From contig CAKVCK010000008.1 of NCBI GenBank assembly GCA_934725575.1, forward strand, positions 1 to 64,000: a stretch of DNA of 64,000 bases. The letters run 5' to 3'. The notes beneath the pieces were generated by a model. The model saw only the letters and a list, made by a program, of their open reading frames with translations. It made no database searches and had not been told where the DNA came from. This document shows, one piece after another, positions 32,721 through 40,809 of this stretch. This DNA is from an uncultured Bacteroidales bacterium. Its GTDB lineage: Bacteria > Bacteroidota > Bacteroidia > Bacteroidales > UBA932. Within the stretch, counting starts at the first letter, position 1; each line of letters starts with the position of its first letter. The position numbers and the translations under genes are program-made.

Positions 32721-35303
32721 ATGAAATTATCGAATATATTCACGAATATACTGGCTCTGTCCACCATTGCCCTGGCAGTGGCGTGCAATGAGAAGGAGCA
32801 ATGTACGGAGCTCCGGACCATCAAGGCTGTGATCGAGCGGTCAGACACAAGAACATCCCTTGAAGGGCCTGACGCCAATGAAGTCTACAAGACCGTCTGG
32901 ACATCAGGCGATGATATCGCTGTCTTCTCAAGCGAAAGCATAGCAAAACAATTCAAACTCAAATCCGGAGAAAACACCAACAAGGGTATATTCGAAGGTG
33001 CGGCGGGCAAAGGTAATCTGGCTGCCGTGTACCCATATTCAATAGCCAAAGGCAGGGACGGCTCGACTGTTTCCGTCTATATGCCTGAGGTTCAGGAATA
33101 TGTGGACGGGAATATTTCCCAGGGAGCCTATCCTATGGTAGCATCAAGCGACAACGATACCTTTTCGTTCAAGAACCTCTGCTCGGTTCTGAGGATTCCT
33201 ATGTTCGGAGATCTCACTGTCAAGTCGATCACATTCACTCCAGCCAGCGAGAATGTCAAAGTGGCCGGGAAGGCTTCCATCAACGTTGATTCCAAGGAAC
33301 TTGTGATGGCAGGTGACGCCAAACCATCCATCAAACTCAGTTGTCCGGATGTTAAGCTTGCCAACTCCGCGACAGACTTCCATATTGTGGTGCCGGCACA
33401 GGAATATCCTGGTGGTTTCATCATCACAATAAACACTGACCAAGGCGATGTTGTCAAGTCTCTCAAGTCAGACATCACTCTTAGCCGTTCTGTCCTCTAT
33501 CCTATCGAGGCATTTGAGTGCAAGGTCCAGGGCAGCGATGTCATTACCTTTGAGGATGCCAACTTCAAGGCATATATGATAGCGAACTTCGACACGGACA
33601 ATGACGGGGAGATAAGTTATAGCGAAGCATTAGCAATCACCAAAATAGATGTCCGCACAGGCGACATTGAGTCTCTTGCAGGGATCGAACATCTTCCGAA
33701 CCTTTCATTCTTAAATTGCAACGGTCCTAACAAATGGGATAGTGCATTGGAGAAATATGTTGGCGGCGGAGGTCTGCTTAAAAAATTGGATGTATCAAAA
33801 AACACACAACTGACGGTATTGTGTTGCGGTTTCAATCAGCTCACATCGTTAGATGTAAGCAACAATAAGAACCTCAGCACATTATATTGTGACAGCAATC
33901 AGTTAAAGGCGATTGACATAAGTTGCAATACTTTGCTGAAACGATTCAAAGCCAATGACAATCTTTTGAATTCAATCAATTTAAGCAACAACACACAACT
34001 GACGCTTATCAATGTGGAAAACAATAGCTTGACCAGCCTTGATCTCAGCGGGAACACTGAGTTGCTTGATTTGGACTGCGACGGAAACAAGATCACTGTT
34101 TTGGATATCAGCAAAAACCACAAACTGACCAGACTAAGCTGTTACTGGAACAAACTTTCAGAACTGAATCTACAAAATAACACATCACTCGAAAATTTGG
34201 ATTGCGGTAATAACAAAATCACTAACATTGATCTTTCCCCTTGCCAAAAACTCAAAAAGTTCTGGTGCCGGAATGGAGCGTTAACTTCAATCGAGCTGAA
34301 CTGCTGCCCTAACCTTGAATATGTCAATTTATTCAACAACGGAATCACAACTCTGGACATCTCTGAAATATCAGGACTGAAGGAACTTGACTGTTCAAGC
34401 AACCCTTTGGAAACGCTATATGTATTCAAGGGACAAGTCGAAGATATTGCGGCTATAAGCATTCCGGTCACTACAAAAATTGTCACAGCGGACGCCCCAA
34501 GCGAGTGGGCTGACAGAGAATTCTGGCACAAGTCGCTGGGAATGAGATTCACGGCGACGTGGTGTGGGTACTGTCCGAACCTGGCTACCAGTTTCGCTAT
34601 GGCGATAAGCCAGTATCCAAACAAAATCGAGATGCTGAACCTGCACCCTACCTCATCTAATTTAGGATTCAGCGGAACAAAGATGATGGAAAACATATTC
34701 AGAATAACAAGCTACCCTACCGGTATGATAGATTACAGAAGTTTGATTGAGAATTACACAAGTAATGATTATACGGCAAAGCTCATAGTCAATGCTGTAA
34801 AAGAAACAGAAAACAACTACCCGACAAAGACCGGAATATCTTTCACGTCATCTGTCTCTAGCAGCATACTTAATCTGAATGTCAAACTCTACATCAAGGA
34901 GAAAGGCGACTACAAAGTCACAGCAGTTTTGCTTGAAGACAATATCATTGGTTACCAGAACGGAGGAGTAGCGGGCTATAACCACAGCAGCATCGCCAGA
35001 GTTGCATTCACAGACATCTCCGGAGATGCTTTTTCCACAACAGGTAACAATAAGACAGTGGAAAAGAGTTATTCTGTGACAATTCCAAGCTCCTACAACA
35101 AGGAAAACCTCAAGATTTTAGTCTATGTTCTCAAGCAGTACGGTTCACAGCCAATAATAAGAACCGCCAACTACGGGGACTACTACGTGGACAATGCCAC
35201 AAGCGCTGCGATCGGAACGACGAAGGACCTCATCTTCATCGACGGTTCAGCCTACGGCGGCAACGAGGACACGAAAGATGGAGGGGAAATCACACTGAAA
35301 TAA
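32721..35303 (+). CDS. Multidomain lipoprotein: fimbrillin-like + EF-hand + LRR + thioredoxin/Omp28-like
   Basis: 860 aa. Lipobox LAVAC (Cys22). Residues about 35-270 follow the fimbrillin/Mfa-like pattern (VYKTVWTSGDDIAVF, LAAVYPYS, GAYPMVAS, FKNLCSVLRI). One EF-hand-type calcium loop lies at 291-302 (DTDNDGEISYSE). About eleven 21-residue leucine-rich repeats span about 320-570 (LDVSNNKNLSTLYCDSNQL type). The C-terminal 260 residues start with MRFTATWCGYCPN, a thioredoxin-like CxxC (615-618), and look like Omp28. It ends GGNEDTKDGGEITLK. Expected at the cell surface; the LRR would bind a protein or glycan and the CxxC suggests redox chemistry or a structural disulfide. Operon member; next gene 9 nt on. 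Confidence 0.83.
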   Translation: MKLSNIFTNILALSTIALAVACNEKEQCTELRTIKAVIERSDTRTSLEGPDANEVYKTVWTSGDDIAVFSSESIAKQFKLKSGENTNKGIFEGAAGKGNLAAVYPYSIAKGRDGSTVSVYMPEVQEYVDGNISQGAYPMVASSDNDTFSFKNLCSVLRIPMFGDLTVKSITFTPASENVKVAGKASINVDSKELVMAGDAKPSIKLSCPDVKLANSATDFHIVVPAQEYPGGFIITINTDQGDVVKSLKSDITLSRSVLYPIEAFECKVQGSDVITFEDANFKAYMIANFDTDNDGEISYSEALAITKIDVRTGDIESLAGIEHLPNLSFLNCNGPNKWDSALEKYVGGGGLLKKLDVSKNTQLTVLCCGFNQLTSLDVSNNKNLSTLYCDSNQLKAIDISCNTLLKRFKANDNLLNSINLSNNTQLTLINVENNSLTSLDLSGNTELLDLDCDGNKITVLDISKNHKLTRLSCYWNKLSELNLQNNTSLENLDCGNNKITNIDLSPCQKLKKFWCRNGALTSIELNCCPNLEYVNLFNNGITTLDISEISGLKELDCSSNPLETLYVFKGQVEDIAAISIPVTTKIVTADAPSEWADREFWHKSLGMRFTATWCGYCPNLATSFAMAISQYPNKIEMLNLHPTSSNLGFSGTKMMENIFRITSYPTGMIDYRSLIENYTSNDYTAKLIVNAVKETENNYPTKTGISFTSSVSSSILNLNVKLYIKEKGDYKVTAVLLEDNIIGYQNGGVAGYNHSSIARVAFTDISGDAFSTTGNNKTVEKSYSVTIPSSYNKENLKILVYVLKQYGSQPIIRTANYGDYYVDNATSAAIGTTKDLIFIDGSAYGGNEDTKDGGEITLK

Positions 35304-35312
35304 GACCTTATT

Positions 35313-38300
35313 ATGAAAGCAACTAGATTTTTGAATATATTCATGCTGTCATCGCTTGTCACGATGGCAGCTTGTACCGAGGAAGAAACAGGAAATGAAA
35401 GCGTTGTCACGACGCTCAGGGCCAGCATTGAGCAGAAGGCGGAAACCAAGACACATCTGTCCGGTCCGGGAAATAACATCTATAAGACACTCTGGTCGGA
35501 AGGTGACGCCATCGGTGTGTTCGCCGGAAGCTCCAATCCATCTGAGTTTAAGTTGACTGGTGGTGCCGGAACAAATTCCGGGGAGTTCACAGGGGCAATA
35601 CCTTCCGGGCAGAAAATCGCCGTGTATCCGTACTCGATTTGCAAAAGCATCAATGGGTCAAGCGTTTCTGTTGTCCTGCCGGAAGAGCAGACCTACAAGG
35701 AGGGAAATATTCCGGACGGAGCATATCCTATGGTGGCTACAAGCGTAGAAAACTCTCTGAGATTCAAGAACCTTTGCTCGGTGCTTAAGATTTCTATGAC
35801 AGGCAGCCTGACGGTAAACTACATCCGTTTCCAGACAAACAACAGAAAAATAAGGGTTTCCGGAAATGCAATCATAAATGTGGACTCTGAATCTCCTAAT
35901 CTCGCCATAACAGAAGAAGGAAATTCGTATGTGAAACTCGTATGCCCTGCTGTCCCATTGTCCAGCGATGTTACTGATTTCTACATTGTCGTTCCGGCGC
36001 AAAAGTACACAGGCGGATTCACACTCACAATTGACACAGACAAAGGGAAAGTTCAAAAGGCCATCGATACGGATGTCACCCTCAAGCGTTCTGAACTCTA
36101 CCGAATCACTCCATTCGAGTGCAGGATTGACGATGGCAACAGGAACATAATCTTTGAAGACACCAACTTCAAGGCCTACATGGTCGATAATTTCGACAAA
36201 GACAAGGATGGTGAGATCAGTTACGATGAGGCACGATCTGTCACATACATTTATGTTCGAACAGATTCCATCACCTCACTCGTCGGAATTGAGCATATGC
36301 CTAATTTGGTCCATCTCCGTTGCCAAGGTTCTTGTGAATGGAACAGCTTGGAAGGAAAGAATGATAACAAAGGCTTACTAAAAAGTCTGGATGTGACAAA
36401 AAACACAAATCTAAAGACATTAATGTGCGACTTCAATCAACTTTCAACCCTTGATGTGACAAACAATCCATTATTAGAATCACTTTGGATCCAAGGCAAC
36501 AATTTTGAATCAATTGACATTAGCAACAACATCTTACTTAATAAGATGATCTGCAACATTAATAGAATCACCTCAATTGACGTTAGCAATAATACCAAGT
36601 TAACACACCTAGACCTCTCTACCAATAGATTATCATCCATTGATTTAAGTGCCAACACATTACTGGAACATATTTCTTTGGCGAATAATAATTATTTGAG
36701 TACAATTGATGTAAGCAGGAACCATCAGTTAGAGGAACTGTATGTTTTCAATTGTATGTTGTCCTCTATAGACATCTCAAATAATCCAGAGATTACAAGG
36801 TTGGCATGCGGAAGGAACTCAATTTCCGTAATTGACATAAGCCATAATCCCGCACTGCAAATGCTATCAATTTACAGCAACAATCTGACAAAGTTAGATC
36901 TAACGAATAACAGTAAGTTAGTTGAGTTGGATTTTCGATCGAATAATCTCACATCAATCGTACTGAAAAATTGCCCTGAGCTTAAAGAGTTGAATTGTGC
37001 TTATAACAAGCTTGAGGCTCTTAAGATTGATTGTTGTCCGAAAATCACCAAATTAGAACTAAATGACAACAAGATTAAAACTCTCGACATTTCCCAATTA
37101 AAAGCTCTGGAGAAATTATTTTGTAATAACAATCCATTAAACACCATATATATATTCGATGGACAGGTTGATGGGTTAAAGGACAAAAATATTCCATCTA
37201 CGACAAAGTTCATCGTTGGTTCCGAGCCCGGAGAGGACGAAATCTTCTCCGTCACCCCGACACTGTTCGACATTGACGGCAACGAGCAGGACATCACAAT
37301 GACAGTGACGGCGAATATAGACTACTCCGTCTATTCCGTGCCGGAATGGATCAGCAAGAAGTCAGAGAACTCCGGAACCTACACATTTACGGTGAGTGCC
37401 AACACGGCATCTTCGGCCAGGAGCGGCGAAATCATATTCAAGAATGTCAACAACTCGCTTCTGACCGTGACGGTAAAACAGGGAATCCAAGCCTACACAT
37501 CCTCTGACTACAGTCAGGATGGACAGGTGACCAAGATCCATTCGGCGACTGTCGGCAAGGGAATTGATGTGGTGTTTGTCGGAGATGCGTTCGCCGACAA
37601 GGATCAGGATCTTTTCAACAAGTATGTCGAAATTGGCAAGGAGGCGTTCTTCACGGAGGAACCATTCAAAAGCACAAAGGACAGGTTCAACATCTACAGG
37701 ATCGGTTCCGTGTCCAAGAATGGAATAATCACTCAGGAAGGCGGCGACACAAAGTTCTCTGCGGAATTCGGCCAAGGGACGTATATAGGTGGTGACAATA
37801 ACCTAGTCAACAGTTTCGTCAGGGCTTCTCTTCCGTCAGTGGATCTGACGAAGACAATCATATTCGTGATCATCAACAAAGCGAAATATGCCGGAACCTG
37901 TCATATGTACAGCAACAACCAGGCGATCTGCTACGTTCCTCTTTGCTCCAACGAGACCGAATACGCCCAGACTCTCAGACACGAAGGATGTGGCCACGGA
38001 TTCGGCAAACTGGCGGATGAATATTTCTACACATCCAATGGCAGGATTCCGGAAGAGGAAATTTCACAACTGAGACAATGGCAATCATTTGCCTACGGCT
38101 TCTACGAGAATGTAGATCTGACGAATGATCCGAACACCGTACTATGGTCCAAATTCATCTCCGACTCAAGATATTCAGGAATAGTTGGTATCTATGAAGG
38201 CGGCTACACCTACCCTTACGGAGTCTACAGGCCAACCGAGAACAGCATAATGCGTTACAACACGGGAGGATTCAACGCACCATCGAGAGAGGCTATCTAC

Positions 38301-38483
38301 AAGAAAATAATGAATTTCTCTGAAGGTGAAGCTTGGAGTTTCGACTATGAGACTTTTGTGGAGTTCGACGCTCCGGCAAGGAGCGCGGCCGCCGCGACAA
38401 GAGTAAGCGCACAGTCAGCGACTATTGACAAGGCTGGATTCATTCCGCTTGCGCCTCCTGTAATGATCATCGTTGAAAAATAA
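35313..38483 (+). CDS. Multidomain lipoprotein: fimbrillin-like + EF-hand + LRR + BACON + M64 metallopeptidase
   Basis: 1056 aa. Lipobox MAAC (Cys21). It is collinear with the preceding protein over the fimbrillin-like part (about 35-270), the EF-hand loop (DKDKDGEISYDE, about 295-306) and the LRR block (about 320-625). After that come one BACON-like module (about 645-735) and an M64 (IgA-peptidase-type) domain: GIDVVFVGDAFADKD and the zinc site RHEGCGHGFGKLADEY (His890, Glu891, His895). The LRR section is distinctly AT-rich, as in recently expanded repeats. A surface protease that uses its LRR for target recognition is the natural reading (inferred). Its stop overlaps the next start (TAATG). 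Confidence 0.85.
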   Translation: MKATRFLNIFMLSSLVTMAACTEEETGNESVVTTLRASIEQKAETKTHLSGPGNNIYKTLWSEGDAIGVFAGSSNPSEFKLTGGAGTNSGEFTGAIPSGQKIAVYPYSICKSINGSSVSVVLPEEQTYKEGNIPDGAYPMVATSVENSLRFKNLCSVLKISMTGSLTVNYIRFQTNNRKIRVSGNAIINVDSESPNLAITEEGNSYVKLVCPAVPLSSDVTDFYIVVPAQKYTGGFTLTIDTDKGKVQKAIDTDVTLKRSELYRITPFECRIDDGNRNIIFEDTNFKAYMVDNFDKDKDGEISYDEARSVTYIYVRTDSITSLVGIEHMPNLVHLRCQGSCEWNSLEGKNDNKGLLKSLDVTKNTNLKTLMCDFNQLSTLDVTNNPLLESLWIQGNNFESIDISNNILLNKMICNINRITSIDVSNNTKLTHLDLSTNRLSSIDLSANTLLEHISLANNNYLSTIDVSRNHQLEELYVFNCMLSSIDISNNPEITRLACGRNSISVIDISHNPALQMLSIYSNNLTKLDLTNNSKLVELDFRSNNLTSIVLKNCPELKELNCAYNKLEALKIDCCPKITKLELNDNKIKTLDISQLKALEKLFCNNNPLNTIYIFDGQVDGLKDKNIPSTTKFIVGSEPGEDEIFSVTPTLFDIDGNEQDITMTVTANIDYSVYSVPEWISKKSENSGTYTFTVSANTASSARSGEIIFKNVNNSLLTVTVKQGIQAYTSSDYSQDGQVTKIHSATVGKGIDVVFVGDAFADKDQDLFNKYVEIGKEAFFTEEPFKSTKDRFNIYRIGSVSKNGIITQEGGDTKFSAEFGQGTYIGGDNNLVNSFVRASLPSVDLTKTIIFVIINKAKYAGTCHMYSNNQAICYVPLCSNETEYAQTLRHEGCGHGFGKLADEYFYTSNGRIPEEEISQLRQWQSFAYGFYENVDLTNDPNTVLWSKFISDSRYSGIVGIYEGGYTYPYGVYRPTENSIMRYNTGGFNAPSREAIYKKIMNFSEGEAWSFDYETFVEFDAPARSAAAATRVSAQSATIDKAGFIPLAPPVMIIVEK

Positions 38484-40012
38484 TGAAGAAATTAAGGATT
38501 GCCTCGATCCTGACGTTGATGTTAGGACTGAATTCAATTTCCAGTGCCCAGAGCAACAGTATCTGGCACTGGAGCTTTGAATCGAACGATGTCTGGTACA
38601 CAGACCGGAAGGATTACGGCTCGAACAATTACCTTAAGTTCGACTGGTCAAACAAACATTTTCAGGCCGGAGTCCAGGCGGAGTGGCTTCCGCAGCCTAT
38701 TCTCGGCTACGATGAGGGTTGCAAAGGATTCTCCCTGCCGGAAAAGTTCATCCGCTACACGGGCGACAACTTCAGCATCACACTTGGAGACTGGTATGAC
38801 CAATTCGGATCCGGCCTGTTGTTCCGTTCCTGGGAGGACAGGGCACTGGGAATGAACAACTCGGTCGGAGGTGCGAGGTTGGAATATTCAAAAGACAAGA
38901 TCGGTGCAAAACTTGTTTGGGGACTTCCGAGGCATCTGAGGGGATATTCCGACACTCAAATACTTGGAGCGGACATCACTCTTTCGAAGATCAACCTGTT
39001 CGAAGGAGACCTCGGATTTGAGTTTTCCTTTTTGGAGCGGTTCGAGAAAGAGCTCCCCTACTACCTTGAAGAAGACTGGACAAAGGTAAGCGTGCCAAGG
39101 AACAACGCCTCCTGGTCCGCCGCGGCAAGTTATAATATAGGAGACTTCTATATAAAAGGAGAATATTGCGGCAAACAAAAGGATTGGCACGACTTTTCAT
39201 TCAGCGATGTCGAGAGCCTGCAAAAAGGGGAGGCTATCAACCTCGAAGGAGGACTGGCGATCGGTAAAGTGAGCGCTGTCGCTTCATTCAGGAGACTTCA
39301 TAATATGACAAACAAAGCGTTCAGAACCAACGAGACATTCATCTCCAATACTCTGAATTACATCCCTGCGCTTTCTATGCAGCACACCTATATGCTCTGC
39401 GCTCTTGAGCCATATTATCCGAACACTGACGGAGAGAGTGCCTGGCAGATTGACATTATTTATAAAGCCGGTAAAAAGGATCGTCTGCACCTGAATTACA
39501 GCGAAGCGCATAACCTTAGGAGGTTCCATAAGCTTGGAAAGGCGGCACTGTTGTTCAGGGACATCAGCTTAAAGTATGAACGAAGATGGAACAGACGCCT
39601 AAGATCCGTGTTCTTTCTGAATATTCAGGAGAGTTCTCCTTCGCACGGCGTTCACAGGATGACTGAAGTAAGGAACACCTTTGTTGCGGATGCGACTTAT
39701 CGTATCACGGATGACTTTTCTATGCGAGGAGAGATTCAGTATCTTTATAGTGCTGAATCAGCCAAAGATTGGTGCGCGGCACTGCTTGAAGCCAATCTCA
39801 CATCCGGATGGTCAATTTTCGCAAAAGATATGTACAATCACGGTTCCAGTAAGATCCATTATTACCAAGCGGGAGGTAGTTACAGCAGAAACCACTTCCG
39901 CATAAGCGCGTCCTATGGCCGCAACCGGGAAGGAATGGTCTGTTCCGGTGGTGTCTGCCGCTGGCAGCCAGGATTCACCGGCGGAAACCTTTCAATCTCA
40001 ATTGTTTTCTGA
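38483..40012 (+). CDS. DUF6029-like outer-membrane beta-barrel protein
   Basis: 509 aa. Signal peptide (KKLRIASILTLMLGLNSISSAQ), then alternating short amphipathic strands with many aromatic residues to the very end, closing with ISIVF and a terminal Phe as expected for an outer-membrane barrel. Segments such as ITLGDWYDQFGSGLLFRSWEDRALG match the DUF6029 family, which is often encoded beside Omp28-type proteins in Bacteroidetes. Start and stop overlap both neighbours by 1 nt (TAATG, TGATG), so it is translationally coupled. It may export or display the lipoproteins around it (inferred). Confidence 0.78.
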   Translation: MKKLRIASILTLMLGLNSISSAQSNSIWHWSFESNDVWYTDRKDYGSNNYLKFDWSNKHFQAGVQAEWLPQPILGYDEGCKGFSLPEKFIRYTGDNFSITLGDWYDQFGSGLLFRSWEDRALGMNNSVGGARLEYSKDKIGAKLVWGLPRHLRGYSDTQILGADITLSKINLFEGDLGFEFSFLERFEKELPYYLEEDWTKVSVPRNNASWSAAASYNIGDFYIKGEYCGKQKDWHDFSFSDVESLQKGEAINLEGGLAIGKVSAVASFRRLHNMTNKAFRTNETFISNTLNYIPALSMQHTYMLCALEPYYPNTDGESAWQIDIIYKAGKKDRLHLNYSEAHNLRRFHKLGKAALLFRDISLKYERRWNRRLRSVFFLNIQESSPSHGVHRMTEVRNTFVADATYRITDDFSMRGEIQYLYSAESAKDWCAALLEANLTSGWSIFAKDMYNHGSSKIHYYQAGGSYSRNHFRISASYGRNREGMVCSGGVCRWQPGFTGGNLSISIVF

Positions 40013-40809
40013 TGAAACGAATATATTCATTAATATTCTGCCTCGCTTTTTTGGCTTTGACGCTTGCGTTTGACTCCTGTCAAGGGATTCACTCTGATTG
40101 GAAAGAATACCAAAAGGAGCCCGAACCCGAACCTAAACCAGAACCTGAAATCCACGAAAGTCGCGCCCTTGTGTTCTATTTCACCGGGACTTGGTGCACC
40201 TACTGTCCGAATATGTCCAAGAGCCTGAACAAGGTCAATGAAAGGCTTTCCGGACGGCTTGTCACCGTAAGTGTCCACAAGGGCGACAATTACAGCATAG
40301 GTTTCGAGAACGATTTCTGCAAGCGGTTCACGATCAACAGTTTTCCTTCCGCCATCATAAACTACGAACCGACAGTATTCAGCAACAACGAGGACATCCT
40401 TTACGAGGGGGCCAGCAGACATTTGGAATCTGTGAAGAAGCCGTGTTCGATCACCATCACTCCGGACAGTGAATCTCCTGCGAAGGCCCGAGTGGCTGTC
40501 AAGGTTGCCGAGAGCGGAAAGTACAGGATTTTCGCGGCCTTGATGCAGGATGGAATCAAAGGATTCCAAGTCGGACAAGGCCCTGACTACACATTCAATA
40601 ATGTAGTCAGAGCCTTGGCGACTTCCCCCGACGGAGACCCTTTGCTCGGCGAAGACGGCGGCGAGACCCTGTCAGAGGATATGACAGTCAATCTGAATAT
40701 CTCAGTATCTTACGAGAAAGCCGACAACTGCTATTGGACCGTAGCCGTTCTCAAGGAAAATGACAAAGGAATATTCCTGGTCAACAATGCTTCTAAAAGT
40801 CAGCCTTGA
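40012..40809 (+). CDS. Omp28-like thioredoxin-fold lipoprotein
   Basis: 265 aa. A signal peptide ends near LAFDSC (Cys23, a weak lipobox). A charged Pro-Glu linker (about 36-47) is followed by LVFYFTGTWCTYCPNM, the same thioredoxin-like CxxC (62-65) as in the 860-aa protein, and then INSFPSAIINY with a cis-Pro. The C-terminal beta domain (YRIFAALMQDGIKGFQVGQGPDYTFNNVVRAL) corresponds to the 'YKVTAVLLEDNIIGYQNG' part of that protein. It can be seen as the stand-alone form of the fused domain. Last gene of the operon; overlaps the convergent GH78 gene by 17 nt. Confidence 0.83.
   Translation: MKRIYSLIFCLAFLALTLAFDSCQGIHSDWKEYQKEPEPEPKPEPEIHESRALVFYFTGTWCTYCPNMSKSLNKVNERLSGRLVTVSVHKGDNYSIGFENDFCKRFTINSFPSAIINYEPTVFSNNEDILYEGASRHLESVKKPCSITITPDSESPAKARVAVKVAESGKYRIFAALMQDGIKGFQVGQGPDYTFNNVVRALATSPDGDPLLGEDGGETLSEDMTVNLNISVSYEKADNCYWTVAVLKENDKGIFLVNNASKSQP

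Noticed and set aside
31203..38483. Type IX secretion C-terminal sorting domains on the large surface proteins
   Set aside because: Both large proteins and the BACON protein have lipoboxes, and their ends lack the beta-sandwich CTD pattern with a final Lys-rich strand.
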